From Leptospira biflexa (GTDB lineage: Bacteria; Spirochaetota; UBA4802; UB4802): a DNA stretch of 40,073 nt. The stretch covers positions 1 to 40,073 of the forward strand of contig DYLU01000023.1 in assembly GCA_020721905.1 (NCBI GenBank), in the 5' to 3' direction. Under the pieces are notes generated by a model that worked only from the letters and a program-made list of their open reading frames with translations, was not told the origin of the DNA and made no database searches. The position numbers and the translations under genes are program-made. Shown in pieces: positions 32,821 to 40,073 of this stretch; within the stretch, counting starts at the first letter, position 1, and each line of letters begins with the position of its first letter.

Positions 32821-33317
32821 AAGTTCTCCTTTCATAATAATCATGAATTGTATATAATGGCAAGTCCGCTAAAATGTGGAGAGCCTATAATTTAATACTT
32901 GTGTTAGACAGATAAATTTCAATGTAAAGCAAAATGATTGATAATATTTGTCAAGATTAAAATATATCAATTTAAAAAAATATTTAATATAAAGATAGTG
33001 TTATTACACTAATAAGCCCAATTAAAACATCTGTACAGACAATAACCAGATAAAATATGAAATACATTTTCTAAGAATAAGGAACAAACATACAGACTGA
33101 TTGCATTTATGGAAAAATCAATTATCCAGAAATAATCTTTAGTCATTTGTAACATTAATTCATTGTTGTGAGGAATTTTACAGTGATGATTAAAATTCGA
33201 TATTTTATATTTAAACCATAAAATGTAGTTGCAGAAAATTCAATTGTTTTTATTCTATTGAATGAATATATATACTGTAAATGGCATAGAATTTCGTTTA
33301 CAACAGGAGGTTGCTGT
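32821..33317. other. Divergent intergenic region, 497 bp
   Basis: No gene is seen. An inverted repeat TAGTGT-tatt-ACACTA lies at 32996-33011 and may be an operator. The stretch 33200-33317 carries the leader of the next gene, ending in AGGAGG. No RNA element can be supported. Confidence 0.4.
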
Positions 33318-33617
33318 ATGAAAAAGATAACCATTATTGTATCACTTATTCTGTTTCTGTCAGTTGATGTTTTTGCAAAAGATAAAAGCTTTACAGGCCG
33401 TTTGATATTTGTTGGTAAAGATTACATAGAGGTGAAATATGGCAAAACAGAGAAAGTATTTTATATACAGGAAAAATCCGTAATAATGAAAAATAATACC
33501 AAAACTTCTTTTGCAGACCTTGAACCATGCCAGGTAGTAAGAATTAATTTCACAGCCAGGGATAATAAACTTTTTATAAATACATGTGAAATAGTAAAAG
33601 AAAGTGATTGCAAATAA
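33318..33617 (+). CDS. Small exported protein of unknown function
   Basis: ATG 33318 behind CAGGAGG gives 99 residues, with a short signal peptide (KKITIIVSLILFLSVDVFA). The mature part looks like a small beta-barrel (FTGRLIFVGKDYIEVKYGKT, then EKVFYIQEKSVIMKNN) and has a single pair of cysteines (EPCQVV, NTCEIV) that could form a disulfide in the periplasm. The fold resembles small DUF-type OB/SH3 modules. The alpha-galactosidase gene starts 11 nt after its stop, so both share a transcript, but no functional link is clear. Confidence 0.65.
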   Translation: MKKITIIVSLILFLSVDVFAKDKSFTGRLIFVGKDYIEVKYGKTEKVFYIQEKSVIMKNNTKTSFADLEPCQVVRINFTARDNKLFINTCEIVKESDCK

Positions 33618-33628
33618 AAAGGTATACA

Positions 33629-35461
33629 ATGCAGCTAACAATTGATGACCATAGCATAGAAATACTATATAAAACACCGGAAACATCTAAAGCAGTATCA
33701 AGCCATACTGTACAGCTTGATAATTATTTAAATGACAATGTACACTTACAGTATAAACGGAATAAAGATTCAATACAGTGTGTGGTAAAGCCCGTAACGC
33801 GTCTGTATATACAAAAAGTAATTCTGACACTTCAGGTTTTAACTTTGGATGATATAGCCTGTTTTGCTAACGGCTATCAGTCATGGACATATACAGGACC
33901 TTTTTTTAAAGATTCAAAAAAACACAAACCATGGCCGCAATTTGTCATCGCAAATCAGGAAAATGCAGTCAATCCGCCAAAAGGAAAACGTGGTATAGTT
34001 CAGTCTGATATGCTTTTTGTGTTGGTCAGCAGTAACTCACAGGATACTTATGTTTTTGGACAGCTTCCCATACACAGGCAATTTCATCAGTTTGTTTCTT
34101 TTGAATATAACTATCGCACAAAATTGTTGTCCATTATATGGGATATTGACAGATATTGTGATGCTGAAGAAGACTGCATGCTTGATACGGTTTGTATGCT
34201 ACAGGGAAATCCATGGAGGATTCTACAGACATATGCTGAGACAATTAAACAGGAACTATCGCCTACATTTAATACCACTATACGCAAGGGCTGGTGTTCC
34301 TGGTATTATTACTATAATACTATTACCAGTGATGAAATACTTCTCAATGCTAAATATGCCAAAGAACATTCCATACCATTTGATTTTATCCAGATAGATG
34401 ATGGGTATCAGACTACAATAGGTGAGTGGACTACTGTAAAGAATTCATTTGCTGCTTCCATGCGGTATATTGCTGATACTATCAAAGGATATGGATTTAC
34501 ACCCGGCATCTGGTATTCACCATTTATTGTTTCAAAATATTCCAGTATTTTTAAAGAAACTCAGTCATGGATTCTTAAGGATGAAAAAGGGAAGCCGGTA
34601 GTTGCCGGTTATAATCCTGCCTGGGGCGGGTACTATTATACTGTAGATGTTACTCAACCGGCAGTGTTAAGCTGGATTGAGGATACTATTAATACATTGC
34701 TCTATGAATGGGGGTATGAATACCTCAAGTTAGATTTTATGTATGCAGCAGCATTGCCCGGCAAACGGTTTACATCCGGGATCTCACGATATGAAGCACT
34801 TGCTAATGCGGTTAAGCGAATCCGTAAAGTTAGCGGGAATGCTTTTCTTTTAGGATGCGGGATGCCCCTGCAGGCTGGCATTGGGTATGTTGATGCAATG
34901 CGCATTGGACCTGATGTTGCACCACAGTGGGGGCGGACATTTTTTGATAAATTATTTAACAGTGATTCAGGAATTTCAACACGTTCAGCTATTTGCAGCA
35001 GTGTGTACCGTTCATTTATGCATAACCGCTTCTGGGTTAATGACCCTGATTGCCTTATGATACGATCCAATAAAACAAAACTTAAACCTGAAGAACGGCA
35101 AACGTTGTATAATGTAATAGCAGCGCTGGGCGGTATGTTAGTAATATCCGACAGGTTACCTGATTATTCTGCAACCGAACGTGAAATGCTGTTACAGACA
35201 ATTGCATTATTTGATATAGCAAAGGATGGAGATATTTATTGCAATAATATATTGAGCTCATTACGTTCATTCTATAATTCAAAAGGATTGGGTGTATTAT
35301 TAAATGTTGATGATACTGGCTGTGAAGCAGCACTTGAACAGGAAATAATAAAGAATTATTCTAAAATATTTTTGATTGAGAACAATACAAAAATACCTTC
35401 CCCAACACAAACTTTTAAATTAGTACCGCACAGCTCAAAATTATTTCGTTTTGAAAAATAA
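33629..35461 (+). CDS. Alpha-galactosidase-like glycoside hydrolase (GH36)
   Basis: I prefer ATG 33629 (AAAAAGG ribosome site) over TTG 33608, giving 610 residues. A beta-sandwich N-terminal domain is followed by a TIM barrel with RKGWCSWYYYYNTIT, FDFIQIDDGYQTTIGEW, the nucleophile D369 in YLKLDFMYAA and the acid/base D429 in MRIGPDVAP, in the order of clan GH-D alpha-galactosidases. It lacks an obvious signal peptide, so it is cytoplasmic and probably acts on imported melibiose- or raffinose-type sugars or glycolipid-derived galactosides. No sugar transporter gene is adjacent. Related GH36 enzymes include raffinose synthases, an alternative. Confidence 0.85.
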   Translation: MQLTIDDHSIEILYKTPETSKAVSSHTVQLDNYLNDNVHLQYKRNKDSIQCVVKPVTRLYIQKVILTLQVLTLDDIACFANGYQSWTYTGPFFKDSKKHKPWPQFVIANQENAVNPPKGKRGIVQSDMLFVLVSSNSQDTYVFGQLPIHRQFHQFVSFEYNYRTKLLSIIWDIDRYCDAEEDCMLDTVCMLQGNPWRILQTYAETIKQELSPTFNTTIRKGWCSWYYYYNTITSDEILLNAKYAKEHSIPFDFIQIDDGYQTTIGEWTTVKNSFAASMRYIADTIKGYGFTPGIWYSPFIVSKYSSIFKETQSWILKDEKGKPVVAGYNPAWGGYYYTVDVTQPAVLSWIEDTINTLLYEWGYEYLKLDFMYAAALPGKRFTSGISRYEALANAVKRIRKVSGNAFLLGCGMPLQAGIGYVDAMRIGPDVAPQWGRTFFDKLFNSDSGISTRSAICSSVYRSFMHNRFWVNDPDCLMIRSNKTKLKPEERQTLYNVIAALGGMLVISDRLPDYSATEREMLLQTIALFDIAKDGDIYCNNILSSLRSFYNSKGLGVLLNVDDTGCEAALEQEIIKNYSKIFLIENNTKIPSPTQTFKLVPHSSKLFRFEK

Positions 35462-35657
35462 TTTTGCAACCGCTTCCTGATCCCTCTTGTCTCTTCATTG
35501 GGTTGTTGGTTTTTATTTTTAAGTCAGTAAATAAACAATTTTATTAATCCACTTTTATATTGGGACAGGATTGATAAGGAACTCAATAAGGTAATAGATT
35601 TCAAGTCAAGTTGCAAAAGATAATCAAAAAATTCAATTTTTAAGGAGAATATTATTA

Positions 35658-36596
35658 ATGAAAAAAATTAAGGAAAACATCACCGGTGCTGTTACTGTAT
35701 TGTTATTGATAATCAATACAGTATTCTGGGCTTCATTTTTATTTCCCATTGCAGTTTTAAAAATTATACCCATAAAAATATGGCGCAAGGTAATAAATAA
35801 ATCACTGGATACTATTGCATGTTGCTGGATATACTGCAACAATGCTGGTTTGAAGATAACACGTACCATTAACTGGGATGTTACAGGTGTTGAAAATCTC
35901 AGTAAAAAAAGCTGGTATATAGTTATTGCCAATCATCAATCATGGACAGATATTGTTGTACTGCAAAAAATTTTGACTGGCAAAATACCATTTTTAAAAT
36001 TCTTTTTAAAGAAAGAATTAATCTGGGTGCCGGTTTTGGGTTTAGCCTGGTGGGCATTGGATTTTCCGTTTATGCGGCGATATTCGCAGTCATTTTTACT
36101 TAAATATCCTCATTTAAAAGGGAAAGATATTGAGGTTACCAAAAAAGCATGCCAGAAATTTAAATATATTCCCGTATCAATTATGAATTTTGTGGAAGGT
36201 ACACGGTTTACAGCTGAAAAACATTCAAAGCAGGAGTCACCATATAAAAATCTGTTAAAACCAAAATCAGGCGGCATAGGATTTGTATTTTCAACAATGG
36301 GTAATATGATTACATCAATCCTGGATGTTACAATTGTATATCCACAGGGAAGAATGTCATTCTGGGATTTTTTGTGTGGCAGAGTTACTTTAATAAAGGT
36401 GCATGTTGAGGAAATACCAGTTACTGATGAATTTGTTGGTGATTATGTAGATGATCCAGTATTCAAAAATAAATTTCAACAATGGCTCAATGATCTGTGG
36501 TATGGGAAAGACATCAGGATTGATATGATGAAAGGAAAATCACTTCCTCTATCAGTAAAATCGTATGCGGAAGATGGAGCAATGATAATTAACTAA
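35658..36596 (+). CDS. PlsC-type acyltransferase (YihG-like)
   Basis: The 312-residue protein has an N-terminal membrane segment (VTVLLLIINTVFWASFLFPI), the acyltransferase HX4D motif (H93...D98 in ANHQSWTD) and a FVEGTRFT block (178-185), as in lysophospholipid acyltransferases of the YihG/AGPAT group, which acylate the sn-2 position of lysophosphatidate. A TAAGGAGAA ribosome site precedes it and a terminator follows. The two motifs confirm family membership but not substrate. Confidence 0.85.
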   Translation: MKKIKENITGAVTVLLLIINTVFWASFLFPIAVLKIIPIKIWRKVINKSLDTIACCWIYCNNAGLKITRTINWDVTGVENLSKKSWYIVIANHQSWTDIVVLQKILTGKIPFLKFFLKKELIWVPVLGLAWWALDFPFMRRYSQSFLLKYPHLKGKDIEVTKKACQKFKYIPVSIMNFVEGTRFTAEKHSKQESPYKNLLKPKSGGIGFVFSTMGNMITSILDVTIVYPQGRMSFWDFLCGRVTLIKVHVEEIPVTDEFVGDYVDDPVFKNKFQQWLNDLWYGKDIRIDMMKGKSLPLSVKSYAEDGAMIIN

Positions 36597-36621
36597 TAAC
36601 AAGCTATATATAAATTTGAGT

Positions 36622-36657
36622 ACAATTCTGCTACTTTGGGTGGCAGAATTGTTTTTT
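36622..36657 (+). terminator. Rho-independent terminator after the acyltransferase gene
   Basis: ACAATTCTGC (36622-36631) pairs with GCAGAATTGT (36643-36652), then T6. The opposing gene ends at 36665, so the hairpin also lies at the end of that gene. Confidence 0.85.
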
Positions 36658-36664
36658 ATCATTA

Positions 36665-37753
36665 TCATTTTCCCGGTTTATGCTTTGATTCTTTTTTCAA
36701 TTGTCGTATTTCGCTCTGTAATTCTTTCATTTCCTGAATATCATTTTTATTTTTCAATGATTCAGGTTCTTTATTCATGTCAGGTACGGCAACATCTTTT
36801 GGCCTGGCCTCAGTAGAACTTTCTTTGCCAGTATTATTATTAATATTGGAGTTAATTGTAGAATATTTACCATAATCAATATTATCAGAAAATTTAATAA
36901 ATGACCCGTCAATGCCGTTAACCCATTGGAGTTCATATTTTTCAATATCAAAGGAAGTTATTTCATTTTTATTTATTGTATATAATTTTCCTGTTATAGC
37001 TTCTATTGATTGTTTTGTTTGAGTATTGTTAACGATTACATTCCCTTCAACAATATATATATGTGTGCCCTCAGGTGATACTTTGATATAAAACTCGGTG
37101 CCTGATGGCAGAATTATGGCATCTGGTGTTTTTATTTCATAATGCATGGTTTTATGGGTGCTATATGATTTTATATATGCTATGCCGTTAGATAAAATAT
37201 ACTGGAATTTTTTCTTGTCTGTTGTTGTGTTATACTGTGACTTTGATATTGTCAGATCAATAGCGCCAGCCAGCCTGAACCTGATGTCATTGTTAGCTAT
37301 CAGGACAGCTGAATCGCTTTCGTTTAATACAATTCTGTGGCCTTCTTTGATGGTTTGTGTAGTGACGGTGTTATTTGCTCTACCTGCAATATATAAAATA
37401 TGAGGGATGGATCTGTAATTTGGCTTAATGCTTAATAATACTATTGCAACACCCAAAAATACAATAGCAGTAAAAAAAGCCAGAGACCATTTATATGTTT
37501 GTATAAAATTAAAAATTCTATCAAAGAATGATTCTTTTTTTAATTCTGTTTTAGAATAATATTCCAGTATTGAAGCTAAAATGGTGGGTGATGGTTCAAC
37601 AATTTTTTGTAGGGCGATAGTAGCCTGAATCAGCTGTAATTTTTTAGAGCATATATGACACTGCTTAATATGAAGTGTTGCATATTTTGCATCATTGTCA
37701 CACAGATTATTTTGTGCTAAAGCAAGTAATGTAAGTTCATCTAAATGCTTCAT
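36665..37753 (-). CDS. FecR-like anti-sigma/sensor protein
   Basis: The 362-residue protein has an N-terminal zinc-finger-like H28-x3-C32-x2-C35 (anti-sigma ZAS motif), one transmembrane helix (about 90-109) and a periplasmic FecR-type domain with repeated beta strands (GHRIVLNESDSAVLIANNDI, then TPDAIILPSGTEFYIKVSPE and VEGNVIVNN). A Ser/Lys/Glu-rich tail ends it. ZAS-FecR proteins hold an ECF sigma factor inactive until a periplasmic cue. The gene for an ECF sigma factor is 123 nt upstream in the same orientation. A 12-bp palindrome ATACAATTGTAT lies at 37779-37790 just before this gene. Confidence 0.75.
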   Translation of the reverse strand: MKHLDELTLLALAQNNLCDNDAKYATLHIKQCHICSKKLQLIQATIALQKIVEPSPTILASILEYYSKTELKKESFFDRIFNFIQTYKWSLAFFTAIVFLGVAIVLLSIKPNYRSIPHILYIAGRANNTVTTQTIKEGHRIVLNESDSAVLIANNDIRFRLAGAIDLTISKSQYNTTTDKKKFQYILSNGIAYIKSYSTHKTMHYEIKTPDAIILPSGTEFYIKVSPEGTHIYIVEGNVIVNNTQTKQSIEAITGKLYTINKNEITSFDIEKYELQWVNGIDGSFIKFSDNIDYGKYSTINSNINNNTGKESSTEARPKDVAVPDMNKEPESLKNKNDIQEMKELQSEIRQLKKESKHKPGK

Positions 37754-37876
37754 AACATATATATTGCCCTTAAATATAATACAATTGTATCACAAAATAT
37801 GGACACGCTATGATGTAAATTTTAAAGAATTATTGAAAAAATATAAATTCTTTTAGATGGCCGGGGAGCAGTTTAC

Positions 37877-38389
37877 TTATTCTTCATAAAATCCTTTACT
37901 TTTTAAATGTAATAATAAATGTGATACTGTAGATTGTAACTTCCGCCTCACGGTTCTTTCGGATATATGTAAAAGCTTTGCTATTTCTTCATTTGTGTAA
38001 TTATTATTTTTTTTCAAAATAAATATCGATCGACTCACCGGATCCAGTTGATGAAGTGCAAGTGTAACTTCTTTCTGAATTTCGTTAAAAATTACATCAT
38101 CATCTAATGAATTGGTTGCTGGCAGGTGGTAAATGTCATCATGTAAACTATCCAGTTTTTCATTTTTTTTGAGATAGTTAATGGATAAATTATGAGCTGT
38201 TCTGTATAAGAGGGATTTGACAGTATCGTGATTTATTGTAGTTTTTTTTGAATATTCTATTAAGTTTATAAATGTTTCCTGCAATATATCTTCTGCGCTT
38301 TCACGTGAACCGGTTAATCGGTAAATATAGTTGAAAATTTCCTTATAATGTGTTGAATATAGTGATATTAGTTTTTCACGGGAAATCAT
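37877..38389 (-). CDS. ECF sigma factor (RNA polymerase sigma-70 family)
   Basis: Starting at ATG 38389 gives 170 residues. A longer frame from TTG 38458 would begin upstream of the -10 box at 38432, so I reject it. Region 2 is seen in YIYRLTGSRESAEDILQETF (DNA melting/-10 recognition) and region 4 in YTNEEIAKLLHISERTVRRK (-35 helix-turn-helix), with a low-conservation linker. Regions 3 and 1.1 are missing, as in ECF factors. It is probably regulated by the FecR-like product of 36665-37753. No ribosome site is visible before the ATG. Confidence 0.8.
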   Translation of the reverse strand: MISREKLISLYSTHYKEIFNYIYRLTGSRESAEDILQETFINLIEYSKKTTINHDTVKSLLYRTAHNLSINYLKKNEKLDSLHDDIYHLPATNSLDDDVIFNEIQKEVTLALHQLDPVSRSIFILKKNNNYTNEEIAKLLHISERTVRRKLQSTVSHLLLHLKSKGFYEE

Positions 38390-38431
38390 ATTTTTTAAAA
38401 AATTTTGTCCGTTTTTTATCAGCTGGATTGT

Positions 38432-38437
38432 ATTATA
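38432..38437 (-). promoter_or_regulatory. -10 element of the ECF sigma gene
   Basis: A perfect TATAAT on the minus strand (38437-38432), about 45 nt before ATG 38389. The best -35 (TTGTTT, 38458-38453) is only 15 nt away, so the -35 is weak and the adjacent dyad may matter more. Confidence 0.5.
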
Positions 38438-38446
38438 CTGCAAAGA

Positions 38447-38472
38447 GTTGATAAACAATAATTTTTATCAAC
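38447..38472. promoter_or_regulatory. Perfect 9-bp inverted repeat between divergent genes
   Basis: GTTGATAAA (38447-38455) and TTTATCAAC (38464-38472) are exact reverse complements, 8 nt apart, in the 117-bp gap between the divergent ECF sigma gene and the Lys/Glu-rich peptide gene. It is placed to act on both promoters. It has no U-run on either side, so it is not a terminator. Confidence 0.6.
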
Positions 38473-38506
38473 AAAATTTTAAAATAAACTCTATCAGGAG
38501 GACAAT

Positions 38507-38761
38507 ATGAAAAAGGTGTTAGCTACATTAGTATCACTGCTTTTTGCTGGCGCAGTTTTTGCACAGACACAGGTGCAGACCAAAGAAGCTACCAAGAATG
38601 TTGGCCAGGAAAAGAAGATTGAAGTGCAGAAAAAAGTTGAAGTAAAGAAACAGGAACAGGCTCAAAAGAAAGAAGCTAAGAAAGAAGCTAAACAGGAAAA
38701 GAAAGAAGTAAAAGAACAGAAGAAAGAAGCAAAACAAGAACATAAAGGTGCTGCAAAGTAA
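38507..38761 (+). CDS. Secreted Lys/Glu/Gln-rich peptide
   Basis: The 84-residue product has a signal peptide (KKVLATLVSLLFAGAVFA) and a mature part composed almost only of Lys, Glu, Ala, Gln and Val, with tandem KKEAKKEAKQEKKEVKEQKK-like units predicted to be a charged single helix. There is no Cys or aromatic residue in the mature part. A CAGGAGGAC ribosome site precedes it and a terminator follows. Its expression may depend on the neighbouring ECF sigma factor. Similar Lys/Glu helices are seen as periplasmic or surface proteins, function unknown. Confidence 0.7.
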   Translation: MKKVLATLVSLLFAGAVFAQTQVQTKEATKNVGQEKKIEVQKKVEVKKQEQAQKKEAKKEAKQEKKEVKEQKKEAKQEHKGAAK

Positions 38762-38786
38762 TAGGTTAACCTGCTTCAGCAACATG

Positions 38787-38817
38787 AATAAGCCATGCCA
38801 TATAGACATGGCTTATT
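38787..38817 (+). terminator. Terminator after the Lys/Glu-rich peptide gene
   Basis: AATAAGCCATG (38787-38797) and CATGGCTTATT (38807-38817) form an 11-bp stem with a 9-nt loop, followed by a short TTG-TTT tract. Confidence 0.75.
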
Positions 38818-38909
38818 TTGTTTGCAAAAAGATAGTAAACTGTAAATTTTAAAGTAACATTGTAGATTAAAATTAAATAATATAGTACCTAAGTCTGGAG
38901 GTACACTTA

Positions 38910-38987
38910 ATGCGTAACAAAATATTTTTCACAAATCCAATACGTGGTAATGTTAATGTAGTTAATATAAGGATCAAACTTTTTTAA
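38910..38987 (+). CDS. Possible 25-residue peptide upstream of the outer-membrane protein
   Basis: An ATG behind an excellent TCTGGAGGT site (7-nt spacer) opens a 25-codon frame, MRNKIFFTNPIRGNVNVVNI then RIKLF, ending 12 nt before the next start. It is basic and lacks a membrane segment. It could be a real small protein, or a leader that couples or attenuates translation of the barrel gene. Support is the ribosome site, spacing and location only. Confidence 0.35.
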   Translation: MRNKIFFTNPIRGNVNVVNIRIKLF

Positions 38988-38999
38988 AGAGGGGATTCT

Positions 39000-39911
39000 A
39001 TGAATTGTCATAAAAAACAATATCTTATCGTTATATTTATTACAGCTTTTATTATAATATGCCATCCAATCACACTATTTGCTGAAAAAATGAAAACAAC
39101 GATAGGATTCAAAAGTACTTACTCTTCAGGTATCTCTGATACAAATATTGCCTATAAACCCTTTGCCAGGATTGCATATGACATAAACTTTTTTAAAATT
39201 GAAGCAACAGGTATGTATACCATACATCAGCAAATAACCGATGGTGTGGGAAACTTTACTGAAATTAATACAGGGCAGGGGCAGGTAAAAACTTTCCTGA
39301 CCATTGGTGAATTTATGGAGTTGGGGGGAGGTTATTCAATATCCAAAGGTGAAAATTCATATAACAGCAAAATGTATATGATAAACGGCAGCATTTATAT
39401 TGGAGATGCAACCATTGATTTAGATTATACTAAAGAAGATAAACAATATGATTATAATTTTGATATTGATATAATTAATAATACATTTTTTGGTTCATTA
39501 AGTTATGATATCAATGATATAATTGGTTATGAATTGGAATATCATTATATATCTAATAATTTTTCAAATCTGGATTATACCTATGATAAAAAAATTGTAA
39601 GAATAGGCATGTCTGTGTATGCTGATCAAACGATATATATGGCAGGAATTAATGCTGGAACTGATTCAGGTGATTATGCAATCTTTGGAGCTGATCTTGG
39701 TTTAAGTAAAAAAGTCTATAATAGTATAAAAATAATGATAGCCTATAATGTAGATTATTACAATCCACCTGCTGTAACTTCAACAAGTGGGGGACATGGT
39801 GGGAGCAATGGTGGTGGATATAATGGTATGAATCCCTATATACGATCTGATCTGGCTGGAGAATCATTTTATGACCACTTGCTGAGTGCTTCAATATCAT
39901 ATTTATTTTAA
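39000..39911 (+). CDS. Outer-membrane beta-barrel protein
   Basis: The 303-residue protein has a signal peptide (YLIVIFITAFIIICHPITLFA) and then about a dozen short amphipathic strands rich in Tyr, Asp and Gly (IKMYTIHQQ-like, IGDATIDLDYTKEDKQYDYN, IIGYELEYHYISNNFSNLDY). A Gly/Ser/His loop (TSTSGGHGGSNGGGYNG) lies near the C terminus. It ends ASISYLF with a C-terminal Phe, the usual BamA signal. No specific porin family is recognised. An AGAGGGG ribosome site precedes the ATG. A weak hairpin (39925-39944) follows the gene. Confidence 0.7.
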   Translation: MNCHKKQYLIVIFITAFIIICHPITLFAEKMKTTIGFKSTYSSGISDTNIAYKPFARIAYDINFFKIEATGMYTIHQQITDGVGNFTEINTGQGQVKTFLTIGEFMELGGGYSISKGENSYNSKMYMINGSIYIGDATIDLDYTKEDKQYDYNFDIDIINNTFFGSLSYDINDIIGYELEYHYISNNFSNLDYTYDKKIVRIGMSVYADQTIYMAGINAGTDSGDYAIFGADLGLSKKVYNSIKIMIAYNVDYYNPPAVTSTSGGHGGSNGGGYNGMNPYIRSDLAGESFYDHLLSASISYLF

Positions 39912-40002
39912 TAAAATTTCCTTGAAGTTTTATGTATAAAACTTTGTGATTGTATAGATTATACATTCCAGTTTTTATAGGAGTTTTTATTGGAGGAGAG
40001 TA

Positions 40003-40073
40003 GTGTTGACAAGAGAAATTGAGAAATTGAAAAAACAAAAAAAAGCATTAATACTTGCACATAATTATCAGAA
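40003..40073 (+). CDS. nadA: Quinolinate synthase NadA (5' end only)
   Basis: From a GTG at 40003 behind a strong TGGAGGAGAG site, the frame reads LTREIEKLKKQKKALILAHN then YQ and runs off the window. The ALILAHNYQ motif is the substrate-binding N terminus of the [4Fe-4S] enzyme quinolinate synthase, which makes quinolinate from iminoaspartate and dihydroxyacetone phosphate for NAD. A TTG at 40006 is an alternative start. Only 23 codons are visible. Confidence 0.7.
   Translation, partial: MLTREIEKLKKQKKALILAHNYQ

Noticed and set aside
38390-38458. TTG start extending the ECF sigma factor
   Set aside because: The -10 TATAAT at 38432-38437 lies downstream of the TTG, so this start would not be transcribed from that promoter.

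Overview
The window is AT-rich bacterial chromosome with a high gene density. It suggests an anaerobic or facultative diderm: there are several outer-membrane beta-barrel proteins, a Znu-type zinc system, many [4Fe-4S] proteins, a 2-hydroxyacyl-CoA dehydratase-type activase and a sigma-54 regulon. A bactofilin, a chemoreceptor remnant and the general gene style would fit Spirochaetota, but no rRNA or clear marker gene is present, so the lineage is a guess.

Layout. 1-890: decayed DNA, with a chemoreceptor fragment and two copies of a 145-bp interspersed repeat. 891-2240: a small ferredoxin-fold-like protein (-) and a GT81-like glucosyl-3-phosphoglycerate synthase relative (+). 2266-7952: a + strand operon behind a promoter that carries a TetR-like palindrome. 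It encodes two tandem SCP2-like lipid carriers, a class III aminotransferase, a split transketolase and a VOC/glyoxalase-fold protein; I do not recognise the pathway. 7957-8411: gene relics, including a truncated methyltransferase. 8513-12682: one 1389-residue activase fusion. 12818-16331 (-): zinc acquisition (permease, binding protein, His-rich outer-membrane protein, small His/Cys secreted protein) behind a Fur/Zur-like promoter, with no ATPase gene nearby.

16384-27733 (-) is the most remarkable block. A sigma-54 activator with a Cys-bearing PAS domain lies upstream of a run of genes: two NifX/NifB-like proteins, a coiled-coil protein, a DUF5320-type protein, an MBL-fold protein, two MinD ATPases with inserted ferredoxin modules, a CoA-disulfide-reductase/rhodanese fusion, an Mrp/NBP35 ATPase, a third NifX-like protein, a small protein and a ferredoxin. 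A near-consensus -24/-12 promoter and two perfect ATTGCA-N3-TGCAAT dyads, 32 bp apart, lie between the activator and the operon. The content closely resembles the sigma-54-controlled orange-protein (ORP) complex of Desulfovibrio, with several additions.

27975-40073 is mixed: acyl-CoA synthetase, outer-membrane protein, bactofilin, YlbF-family protein, class I aminotransferase, a GH36-like alpha-galactosidase, a PlsC-type acyltransferase, an ECF sigma factor with a FecR-like partner, a divergent secreted Lys/Glu-rich peptide, a beta-barrel protein with a short upstream peptide gene, and the start of nadA. Promoters, terminators and starts were read by eye. No tRNA, rRNA, CRISPR array or complete insertion sequence was seen.
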